The position numbers were made by a program, and so were the translations under genes. DNA of 17,959 nt from Actinomycetota bacterium. Its GTDB lineage: Bacteria > Actinomycetota > Thermoleophilia > Gaiellales > Gaiellaceae. Within the stretch, counting starts at the first letter, position 1. Every line of letters begins with the position of its first letter. Shown piece by piece: positions 5,666 to 12,514 of the stretch. The notes below the pieces were generated by a model, which was not told the DNA's origin, did no database searches, and saw only the letters and a program-made list of their open reading frames with translations. The stretch covers positions 1 through 17,959 of the forward strand of contig VAYE01000049.1 in NCBI GenBank assembly GCA_005883235.1, read 5' to 3'.

Positions 5666-7723
5666 CTAGCGGCGGACGAAACGCGGCGCCGCGGCCTGCA
5701 CGCTGATCGCCCGGCCGTCGCCGAGGAAGCCCGTCTGCGTCGTGCGGAACACCAAGCGCCACGGGCCGTGGGCAACCACGTGGAACCGGACGACTCGGCG
5801 CTCGCCGGGGGACATCGAGACCCGGCGATCGAGACCCGGGGCCCGGAAGTGCAGCGGCGTTCGCTCCGTCCCGGCGGGAAGGCGGAGCACCAACGACAGC
5901 GTCCCGCGCGCGACGCCGCTCGCGTCCGGCCAGACGGTGAACGAGCCGGTCCGCGCCAGCCAGCCGTCGAAGTAGAGCCCGGAGGCGAGCACCGAGACCC
6001 GCGGCGTGCCGGGCGAGCGCCACAGCACGAGGCTCGACCCGGCCGCCGCCCTCGTCGCACTGGAGAGCTCGACGCGCGCGCCGAACTCCTCCACGAGCAG
6101 GGAGCCGCGGATCGCACCGCGCGGGCCCACCAGGCGGCCGTCGCGCGCGATCCGCACCGTCTCCGCCCCGAACGCATCCGTCGGAACGGCGCCCTTGAGA
6201 AGCGCGATCCGGGTGACCGAGCTGTTCCAGAACAGCTGCTCGAGCGCCCGGCCGCGCGGCGCCCCCGCGGTCTGGACGAGCGTGACCGGCCCCGTCGCGG
6301 CGTGGTCGATCCACCGGAGATCCGGCGGGAGATGTGAGCTCCGGACGTTGCGTGCGTTGTGCGCGTCGAACGCGAAGGCGCCCGCCGAAGCGGCGCCCGC
6401 GGCGACGACCGCTAGGCCGAGAGCGACCGCAGCTCCCTGCTTCCTGCGCGCCACCGCCACGGCCGCAAGCGACAGGACCAGCGCCGCCAATGCGACCGCC
6501 AGTGCCCCGCTGCCGACGCCGAGCAGGCCCTCGAGCCGGAAGACCGCGAAGAGGAACGGCGAGTCCTGCTTGTTGTCCGCCGCCGTGAAGCCGGAGAGCG
6601 GGATCCGCGCAGAGAGCACGACCATAGCGGCGGCGAGCGCAACGAGCGCCAGCCGGCGCGGCCACCCGCGCACGACATAGAGGCCGAACGCCGGCGCGAC
6701 GAGCGGGAGAAGCGTGAACAGATAGCGCTCCTGGAACCTCGTCGAGCCGCTCGACGCATACAGCGCCGCCTCGGCGAAGAGGCCCGCGGTGTAGACGGCG
6801 ACCAAGACCGCGAACGCCTGCTCCGCACGACTTCTCGGACGCGCGAAGGCGAGCACGAACCCGATCAGGGCGCCCGGCACGAGGATCCAGCCCGAGGAGT
6901 AGGCGAGCAGCATCGCGTCGACCGCGGCCCAGTGCAGGATCGAGCCGGCGCCGACGTGCAGGTGCGCGATCCCCGAGTAGTAGCCGAGGACACGCGAGGG
7001 GCCGACGGCCAGCGCCGCGACGACCGGAAGCGCGAGCAGCGCGAGCGGGAGCCGATGCACACGCAGCGCCCGCCGCCGCTCGATCACGAATGCGGCGACC
7101 ACGAACGCTGCCGGAAGGACCACGTACTGGAGCCGGGCGAAGGCGGCGAGCCCACCGAGCGCGACGAATGCGAGCTGGGCCCGGCGTGTCGGCCGCTCGA
7201 GCGCGCAGACGGCGGCGTAGATCCCGCCGAGGACGAGTGGGTACGCGATCGGGTCGGCCATCACGAACGACGCGTACAACAGGTCGGGACAGGCGACGGC
7301 CAGAGCCGCCGATCCCAGCGCGAGCCCGCTCCCGAGGCCGAGACGGCGCGCGAGCAGGTAGACCGGGATCGCGGCGAGCGACATGGCCAGCGCGTTCAAC
7401 CCCTGGGTGAGCCGGTACGCGAGGACCGGGTCGCCGAAGAGCCAGAACGGCGACGCGAGCAGAGGCTCCAGGAGCGCCGGGAAATGAGCCGCGGTCCCCC
7501 GGATCGCGAGCCGGCCCGAGGTGGCGAGACTCCGGGCCAGGCCGCCGTAGATGTACTCGTCCGGGAAGTAGAGCGGCGTCGAGTGCGCGACGGCGGCGAC
7601 GAGCCGCAGCAGGAAGCTCGTCAGGACGATCGCCGGGAGGCCGACCCGGGCGGAGATCGCACCCACGCGCGCGTGCGCGAGCGTGGGGCGGTCCATAGCT
7701 GGAGCCGCAACGTCGAGGGCCAC
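5666..7723 (-). CDS. Membrane glycosyltransferase, PMT/ArnT (GT39/GT83) type
   Basis: A 685-aa polytopic membrane protein. After a first membrane helix near residues 28-46 comes STPLYFPDEYIYGGLARSLA, where D55-E56 match the acidic pair in the first extracellular loop of C-type glycosyltransferases that use polyprenyl-phosphate sugars. Roughly ten or more further hydrophobic segments run to about residue 460 (for example ALAVALAALVLSLAAVAVA). The last ~220 residues form a soluble, probably extracytoplasmic domain without a motif I know. The acceptor (protein, lipid or polysaccharide) cannot be inferred. Start is GTG at 7723; ATG at 7696 is an equally plausible alternative, and neither has a clear Shine-Dalgarno. 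It converges on rpoD across the palindromic repeat pair. Confidence 0.75.
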   Translation of the reverse strand: MALDVAAPAMDRPTLAHARVGAISARVGLPAIVLTSFLLRLVAAVAHSTPLYFPDEYIYGGLARSLATSGRLAIRGTAAHFPALLEPLLASPFWLFGDPVLAYRLTQGLNALAMSLAAIPVYLLARRLGLGSGLALGSAALAVACPDLLYASFVMADPIAYPLVLGGIYAAVCALERPTRRAQLAFVALGGLAAFARLQYVVLPAAFVVAAFVIERRRALRVHRLPLALLALPVVAALAVGPSRVLGYYSGIAHLHVGAGSILHWAAVDAMLLAYSSGWILVPGALIGFVLAFARPRSRAEQAFAVLVAVYTAGLFAEAALYASSGSTRFQERYLFTLLPLVAPAFGLYVVRGWPRRLALVALAAAMVVLSARIPLSGFTAADNKQDSPFLFAVFRLEGLLGVGSGALAVALAALVLSLAAVAVARRKQGAAVALGLAVVAAGAASAGAFAFDAHNARNVRSSHLPPDLRWIDHAATGPVTLVQTAGAPRGRALEQLFWNSSVTRIALLKGAVPTDAFGAETVRIARDGRLVGPRGAIRGSLLVEEFGARVELSSATRAAAGSSLVLWRSPGTPRVSVLASGLYFDGWLARTGSFTVWPDASGVARGTLSLVLRLPAGTERTPLHFRAPGLDRRVSMSPGERRVVRFHVVAHGPWRLVFRTTQTGFLGDGRAISVQAAAPRFVRR

Positions 7724-7759
7724 GTCGCTGCTATCGGCAGCCGGCGACGAGCGCTTGAT

Positions 7760-7945
7760 TCAGTCGCGCCGCTCGACGAGCTCCTGCTCGTCGGCGCGCT
7801 CGTACGGCACGAAGAGCTTGCAGTGCGGGCACTTGAAGCCCTGGTAGCGGGCGGCGGCGCCGTCGATGAGCTCGCCCGTGAACGGCTTGTGGCAGTGGGG
7901 GCACTCGACCTCGTAGACCGAGTCGGTGGAGGGCGCCTCGCTCAC
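7760..7945 (-). CDS. Small zinc-ribbon protein with two CPHC knuckles
   Basis: A 61-aa protein with VECPHCHKPFTGELIDG followed by FKCPHCKLFVPYERAD. The pairs C15-x2-C18 and C39-x2-C42 are spaced to bind one zinc ion as a treble-clef or zinc ribbon. Nothing else identifies a function; such mini-ribbons may act as nucleic-acid or protein-binding modules. The start is taken as GTG at 7945, because in this frame the sequence further upstream looks non-coding and runs antisense to the aquaporin. It is divergent from the aquaporin gene with 63 bp between, and about 36 bp upstream of the glycosyltransferase start on the same strand, so the two could be co-transcribed. Confidence 0.7.
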   Translation of the reverse strand: MSEAPSTDSVYEVECPHCHKPFTGELIDGAAARYQGFKCPHCKLFVPYERADEQELVERRD

Positions 7946-8008
7946 CCGACCCAACGTACCAGAAGGGTTCCGGAGCGCCGTCCGGCCGTCCTCGTACGCT
8001 GACGCGCC

Positions 8009-8734
8009 GTGGAGGAGGACGCTCTTCGCCGCGGCGTCGCCGAGTTCGTCGGGGCGTTCACGCTCATCTTCATCGGCGGCGGCGCGGGGATCGTCTCGGG
8101 CGGCGACATCGTCGCCGTGGCGCTCGCCAACGGGCTCGCGATCGGAATCATGGTCTCGAACCTCGGGCACATCTCGGGCGGCCATTTCAACCCTGCGATC
8201 ACGCTCGCGTTCACGCTCGCACGCCGGATCACCGCCCGGCTGGCGGCGGTCTACTGGCTCGCCCAGCTCCTGGGCGCGGTCACGGCCGCGCTCCTGCTGC
8301 GCGCGATCTTCCTGCACGGCGCGACGCTCGCCAGCGTCCCCCACGTACACGGGGTGACCCAGTGGAGAGGCCTCCTGATCGAGGTCGTGCTCACCTTCTT
8401 CCTCGTCTGGGCCGTGTGGGCGACGGCGGTCGACCCGCGTGGGGCGTTCAAGTCGATTGCCGGGCTGGGAATCGGCCTCACGATCACGATGGACGTCTTC
8501 ATGGGCGGGCCCGTCACCGGCGCGGCGATGAACCCCGCGCGCGCCCTCGGGCCGCAGCTCGTCGAGAACTCCTGGGGCCAGTGCTGGATCTACTACCTGG
8601 GGCCGGCGCTCGGCGCGGTCATCGCGGCGCTCGGCTACGAGTGGCTCTACCTCCGCCCGCTGCGGCCCGTTCCGGTCGGCCCGCCCGAGACCGGCGTCGA
8701 GGAGCCCCGGCCCGGGGATACCGCCGCGTCCTGA
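8009..8734 (+). CDS. Aquaporin / MIP-family channel
   Basis: A 241-aa membrane channel with both MIP signatures: GHISGGHFNPAITLAFTLAR (first NPA) and TGAAMNPARALGP (second NPA), and six hydrophobic segments, e.g. GVAEFVGAFTLIFIGGGAG and IEVVLTFFLVWAVWATAV. Aligned by distance from the NPA motifs to E. coli AqpZ, the aromatic/arginine filter positions F43, H174, T183 and R189 become Asn, Val, Ala and Arg. That is wider and less aromatic than a strict water channel and closer to plant TIP-type filters, so small solutes such as ammonia, urea or glycerol are possible (inference). A GTG start at 8009 has no visible Shine-Dalgarno; a TACGCT at 7995-8000 would allow a leaderless transcript. It ends four bases before the stop of the convergent peptidase-like gene. 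Confidence 0.9.
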   Translation: MEEDALRRGVAEFVGAFTLIFIGGGAGIVSGGDIVAVALANGLAIGIMVSNLGHISGGHFNPAITLAFTLARRITARLAAVYWLAQLLGAVTAALLLRAIFLHGATLASVPHVHGVTQWRGLLIEVVLTFFLVWAVWATAVDPRGAFKSIAGLGIGLTITMDVFMGGPVTGAAMNPARALGPQLVENSWGQCWIYYLGPALGAVIAALGYEWLYLRPLRPVPVGPPETGVEEPRPGDTAAS

Positions 8735-8738
8735 GCCT

Positions 8739-9350
8739 CTAGGGCCAGACGTGTCTCGCGGGGTGCAGGTCGAGCGGGCCGCCGTCGCGACAGTCGGACG
8801 AGAAGTAGCCGCCGTCGACCGGCGGCCTGACGTTCCAGAACGTGTACGTGCCGAGGCGCTCCGCGTAGGCCGTCGGCGCACCGAGGCGCTCCGCGGCGAA
8901 CGCCGTCGACTGGAGCCCGTAGCACTCGGCGGCGGCCTCGTTGCGCACGCCGCGGAGGTGGTACGACTCGTGCGCGAGCGCCGACGCCGACCACGCGAGG
9001 GCGATCACGTCTTCGCCGCACTGGCCGTGCCCGAGCTCGGTGCAGGCGAGCGAGGGAAGCGGCTGCCGTTCCCAGACGCGGCGCAGAACGGCGCAGACCG
9101 ACGGCGCGAGCAGCGCTTCGCGTCCCGGCGAGGAGCCGTAGAAGGTGACGGTGCCGAGGATGGACGGATCCGACGTGAAGCCGCAGCGGACGTAGACGTC
9201 GCGCCGGCCGGAGATGTCACGTGCGACGCGGTCGAGCGCGAGCGCGAAGCCGTGGTGCACGGGGGCGCGGCTCGAGCGGGCGTGTCGGACCCCGACGATC
9301 CCGGCAAGGAGTAGCGTCGCGGCGAGGGCGAGCACGAGTGAGAGCCGCAT
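8739..9350 (-). CDS. Secreted or membrane-anchored HExxH metallopeptidase-like protein
   Basis: A 203-aa protein with an N-terminal hydrophobic segment (RLSLVLALAATLLLAGIVGV, residues 2-21) that acts as a signal peptide or anchor. H127-E-S-Y-H131 fits the zincin HExxH signature and is followed by LRGVRNEAAAECYGLQ, where E138 or E142 could be the third zinc ligand. Six cysteines (C56, C86, C103, C111, C143, C187) suggest disulfides outside the cytoplasm. I do not recognise the family; the match is to a motif and a plausible exported architecture, and catalytic activity is unproven. It is 36 bp downstream of the spermidine-synthase-like gene on the same strand and converges on the aquaporin gene. 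Confidence 0.65.
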   Translation of the reverse strand: MRLSLVLALAATLLLAGIVGVRHARSSRAPVHHGFALALDRVARDISGRRDVYVRCGFTSDPSILGTVTFYGSSPGREALLAPSVCAVLRRVWERQPLPSLACTELGHGQCGEDVIALAWSASALAHESYHLRGVRNEAAAECYGLQSTAFAAERLGAPTAYAERLGTYTFWNVRPPVDGGYFSSDCRDGGPLDLHPARHVWP

Positions 9351-9386
9351 TGGCCAGGGATCGGCTCGAACCGACTCGGGGTTGAG

Positions 9387-10976
9387 CTACGGCGCCGTAG
9401 GGAGCGAGCGCTCGTCCAGCCGTCCGCCACGGCGGATCTGGTCGAGGATCATCCGGTCGGTGATCCACTCGACCGGCGCCTGGTCGTCGGTCAGCGGGCG
9501 CCCGGACGCGCGAACCGGCACGAGCTCCCGGCGGAAGAGCGGCGCGAGACCGGCGAGGCGGCCGCGGACACGCGTGACCCGCCGGACGAGCTCGGCGCGG
9601 GAGGTCGACCGGTCGAATGCGAGGAGGAGCTCGTTGAAACGCAGCGCCGGCCAGCGCCACGCCTGCGGGAAGACGGCAAGCAGCGTCGTCCCGATCGCGC
9701 GCGAGAGGCGGTGGTCGTTCGGCGTTGCCGCGACGTTCAGGGCGACGATGCCGCCGGGGCGCAGGTGCGCGCGGGCGAGCGCGAAGAACTCGCGGGTCGC
9801 GAGGTAGAACGGGATGTACGGCTGGCGGTACGCGTCGACCACGATCAGGTCGTAGCGCCGTTTGGTCAGCGCCAGGTACGGCCGCCCGTCCGCGGTGACG
9901 ACGTGCAGCCGCGGGTTGTCGCCGAGCCCGAGGAAGCGGCGCCCCGCGCGCGTCACCGCCGGGTCGAGCTCGACGCCGTCGATCACGACGCGTGGATAGA
10001 AGCGGCCGTAGGCGCGGCCGACGGTGCCGCCGGCGTTCCCGATCACGAGCATCCGCTCGGGCGGCCGGTCGAGGAGCGGCGGCAGCAGCAGGAAGAGGTC
10101 CCAGTAGCCGCCGGTGAGCACGCTCGACCGGTACCAGACCGAGTGCGCGACGAGGCCCTCGTTCAGCTCGAGCACGCGCGAGCCGTCGCTCTGGCGCACC
10201 ACCGAGACGTACTGGTACGGAGACTCGGTCTCGTACAGGAGGCCCGAGGTGCTCTTCACCGCGCCCGGCGGGACGAGCGTGAGCCCGGCGACGACGCCCG
10301 CGACGACGAGTGCCCGCGGCCCGAGCAGGAGCGCCGCCGCGAAGGCGAGCAGCGCGGCCGTGCCGACCATCGTCCGCTGCGTCCCGAAGGCCTCGATCGT
10401 GACGAGCGCCGAGACGAAAGTCCCACCGATGCTCCCGACCGTCGAGAGGGCGTACAGGCGGCCGGCGACCTGCCCCGCCTCGCGCACGTCGGCGAGGGCC
10501 AGCCGGATCGCGAACGGCGAGACCATGCCGAGCAGCGTGATCGGGACGGCGAAGAGGCCGAGCGCGGCGAAGAAGGAGCCCGCGACCGCGCCGACCGAGA
10601 GCGCGTCGAAGCCGCGCAGCGCCAGGTCGAGGAGCGGCCGGGCGACGAACGGCGTCGCCGCGATGAAGAGCCCGGCCGCGAGCACGATCGCGCCGAGGTA
10701 GCGCGGGTCCGGGCGGCGATCGGCGAGCTTCCCGCCCAGCCAGTAGCCGAGCGAGAGGTAGACGAGGATGAGCCCGATGATGTTCGCCCACACGACGGTC
10801 GAGGCGCCGAAGTAGGGCGCGAGGAGCCGCGAGGCGGAGATCTCCGTGGCGAGCGCTCCCGCGCCCGAGGCGAAGACGACGACGCCGAGCCGGCGCGAGC
10901 CGATGCGCGCCTCCTCCACCGCGGCCGCGTTCGTCCGGCTGGGGATCGAGAGCGTCTCGGCGGGGCTCGCTTGCAC
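9387..10976 (-). CDS. Membrane-fused spermidine-synthase-like protein
   Basis: A 529-aa two-part protein. Residues about 30-235 contain around seven or eight membrane segments (GLILVYLSLGYWLGGKLADR; FAVPITLLGMVSPFAIRLAL). Residues about 245-500 form a Rossmann methyltransferase-like domain of the spermidine synthase type: YETESPYQYVSV at 249-260, the nucleotide loop VIGNAGG at 311-317, ELDP with D338, TADGRPYL with D363, and DAYRQPYIP with D381 where aminopropyltransferases have the catalytic Asp. The glycine-rich loop GNAGG departs from the common GGGDG. Such fused proteins are widely annotated as spermidine synthases, but their product is not established, and the absence of other polyamine genes here leaves it open. 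Start GTG at 10976; the divergent MshEN gene begins 56 bp away. Confidence 0.8.
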   Translation of the reverse strand: MQASPAETLSIPSRTNAAAVEEARIGSRRLGVVVFASGAGALATEISASRLLAPYFGASTVVWANIIGLILVYLSLGYWLGGKLADRRPDPRYLGAIVLAAGLFIAATPFVARPLLDLALRGFDALSVGAVAGSFFAALGLFAVPITLLGMVSPFAIRLALADVREAGQVAGRLYALSTVGSIGGTFVSALVTIEAFGTQRTMVGTAALLAFAAALLLGPRALVVAGVVAGLTLVPPGAVKSTSGLLYETESPYQYVSVVRQSDGSRVLELNEGLVAHSVWYRSSVLTGGYWDLFLLLPPLLDRPPERMLVIGNAGGTVGRAYGRFYPRVVIDGVELDPAVTRAGRRFLGLGDNPRLHVVTADGRPYLALTKRRYDLIVVDAYRQPYIPFYLATREFFALARAHLRPGGIVALNVAATPNDHRLSRAIGTTLLAVFPQAWRWPALRFNELLLAFDRSTSRAELVRRVTRVRGRLAGLAPLFRRELVPVRASGRPLTDDQAPVEWITDRMILDQIRRGGRLDERSLPTAP

Positions 10977-10990
10977 CGAAGGGGGAGTTT

Positions 10991-11050
10991 GCCTGTCTAC
11001 AGGCTAGGCGGGTCGGTGCCGATCATCTGAGCGTGCACCAGCCTGTCTAC
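10991..11050. repeat. Ten-bp direct repeat GCCTGTCTAC, first copy within an inverted repeat
   Basis: GCCTGTCTAC occurs at 10991-11000 and 11041-11050, exactly 50 bp apart. The first copy extends to the palindrome GCCTGT-CT-ACAGGC (10991-11004) in the 56-bp gap between two divergent genes; the second lies at codons 3-6 of the MshEN gene. It could be a pair of operator sites at a shared promoter, or chance. Confidence 0.35.
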
Positions 11051-11697
11051 CCCTGGCGGCCGCTCGGGCACCTCCTCGTCGAGAAGGGCCTCGTCCGCGC
11101 CGCCGACCTCGAGGACGCGCTGGCCGAGCAGCAGCGAACCGGTCGCCGGCTCGGCGAGATCCTCGTCGCCCACGGCGCGATCTCCGGGCCCGAGCTGACG
11201 CGCGCCCTCGCCGAGCAGTGCGGGATCGACGTGAAGCTCAAGCTCGCGCCCGCCGACGACACCCGGCCCGGCGAGCTCGCGGAGGACGAGGCGAAGCCGT
11301 GGCGGCCGCTCGGGCGCCTGCTCGTCGAGCGGGGCGCCCTCGACGAGTCGCAGCTCGCCGAGGCGCTCCAGGAGCAGCGGACGGCCGACCGGCGGCTCGG
11401 CGAGATCCTCGTCGGTCGCGGCTACGTCACGACGCTCGACCTCGTCTCCGCCGTGATCGACCAGCACGGGCTCGAGCGGTCGACCGAGTCGAGCGACTTC
11501 GTGTCCGCGTCTCTCTCGTCTCGCGCGCGCGAGGTATACGAGGTCGAGGCCGAGGAGACCGGAACGGAGAGCGCGAGGAGGTGTGGGCCTACGACGAGGG
11601 CCGAGCCGCCGAGGCGGCCGCCTCGCCCGACGTCGTCCAGCTGTACGGGTTCGACCCGACCCGCTGGACCGGGCCACCCTCCTACCCGGGCAGCTGA
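11033..11697 (+). CDS. Stand-alone double MshEN-domain protein (putative c-di-GMP receptor), with apparent frameshift
   Basis: Starting at GTG 11033 the protein shows four related segments: WRPLGHLLVEKGLVRAADLE, RRLGEILVAHGAISGPELTR, WRPLGRLLVERGALDESQLA and RRLGEILVGRGYVTTLDLVS, each followed by an ALAEQ-like helix. This RLGxxLVxxG...LxxALxxQ pattern is that of MshEN (GspE/PilB N-terminal) domains, which bind c-di-GMP or ATP. Two complete domains are present but no ATPase domain follows. Near 11567-11570 the frame breaks: the first frame turns into Pro/Arg-rich nonsense, while another frame continues EEVWAYDEGRAAEAAASPDV, then QLYGFDPTRWTGPPSYPGS and TGA (11695-11697). Treating GAGAGC as GAGC (two extra bases) restores one reading frame of about 220 codons. 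It may be a sequencing or assembly error or a real mutation; the two MshEN domains lie upstream of it and are intact. Confidence 0.65.
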
Positions 11698-11732
11698 GCT
11701 GCCGCTGCGGCGACGGAGGTATCGTCGCCCGC

Positions 11733-12479
11733 GTGTGCTTCGAGCTCGACTCGCTGCCGCCTATCCCGGCGCTCTCCGGAGCGGCCGTGTCCCACGAGGA
11801 CCTCGTGCTGGAAGCCGCCGACGGGAACCGCTTCGCGGCGTTCGCCGCCACACCCGAGGAGCCCGGCGCGGCGGGCGTGGTCGTCCTTCCCGACGTCCGC
11901 GGCCTCTACCGCTTCTACGAGGAGCTCGCGCTGCGCTTCGGCGAGCGCGGGATCGGCGCCGTCGCGATCGACTACTTCGGCCGGACCGCCGGTGTCGCGA
12001 AGCGCGGCGACGACTTCCAGTACACGGATCACGTCGCGCAGACGACGCCCGAGGGGATCCAGGCCGACGTGCGCGCGGCGGTCCAGCACCTCAGGGGCTT
12101 CTACAGCGCGATCTTCACGGTCGGGTTCTGCTTCGGCGGGCGGCAGTCGTGGCTTGCCGCCGCGAGCGGTCACGGGCTGGCTGGCGCGGTGGGCTTCTAC
12201 GGGAGACCCGGGCTCGGCAACGACGGCTCGCCCGGCCCGGCGCAGCGTGCGCGCGAGATCGATGCGCCGATCCTGGCGCTGCAGGCGGGGGACGACCAGA
12301 ACATCACGGCCGCCGACAACGCCGCCTTCGAGCACGCCCTCGCCGCCGCCGGCGTGGAGCACGAGCTCGTGACGTACGAGGGCGCTCCGCACAGCTTCTT
12401 CGACCGCCGCCACGAGGAGTTCGCGGACGCCTCGAAGGACGCCTGGCGCCGGGTGCTCGACTTCGTCGAGTCCGTCTAG
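11733..12479 (+). CDS. Dienelactone hydrolase family alpha/beta hydrolase
   Basis: A 248-aa cytosolic hydrolase. GFCFGG places the nucleophile Cys at residue 133, QAGDDQN has the acid at D187/D188, and GAPHSF gives H220, the Cys-Asp-His triad typical of dienelactone hydrolase (which opens 4-carboxymethylenebutenolide in chlorocatechol breakdown). The core GVVVLPDVRGLYRFYEELAL and IGAVAIDYFGRTAG also fits. No other catechol-pathway genes are visible, so the true substrate is unknown. GTG at 11733 is preferred because GGAGGT lies 12 bases upstream (11715-11720) and because the sequence further upstream belongs to the previous gene. It lies 35 bp after the MshEN gene and 35 bp before the MMPL gene, in one direction. 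Confidence 0.85.
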   Translation: MCFELDSLPPIPALSGAAVSHEDLVLEAADGNRFAAFAATPEEPGAAGVVVLPDVRGLYRFYEELALRFGERGIGAVAIDYFGRTAGVAKRGDDFQYTDHVAQTTPEGIQADVRAAVQHLRGFYSAIFTVGFCFGGRQSWLAAASGHGLAGAVGFYGRPGLGNDGSPGPAQRAREIDAPILALQAGDDQNITAADNAAFEHALAAAGVEHELVTYEGAPHSFFDRRHEEFADASKDAWRRVLDFVESV

Positions 12480-12514
12480 GCAGCCGAGCCGAAGCGCCTT
12501 ACACTCGAAGGGCG

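Noticed and set aside
6932..8002. Plus-strand open frame antisense to the glycosyltransferase
   Set aside because: Same shadow character; the minus strand shows membrane helices and the PDE motif.
9359..9378. GGTTCGAGCC on the minus strand between two genes, another T-loop-like string
   Set aside because: The stem only pairs with a 6-nt loop and there is no cloverleaf around it.
9711..11030. Long plus-strand open frame antisense to the spermidine-synthase-like gene
   Set aside because: Highly charged, low-complexity Arg/Glu/Asp sequence with no fold; mirror image of the real gene.
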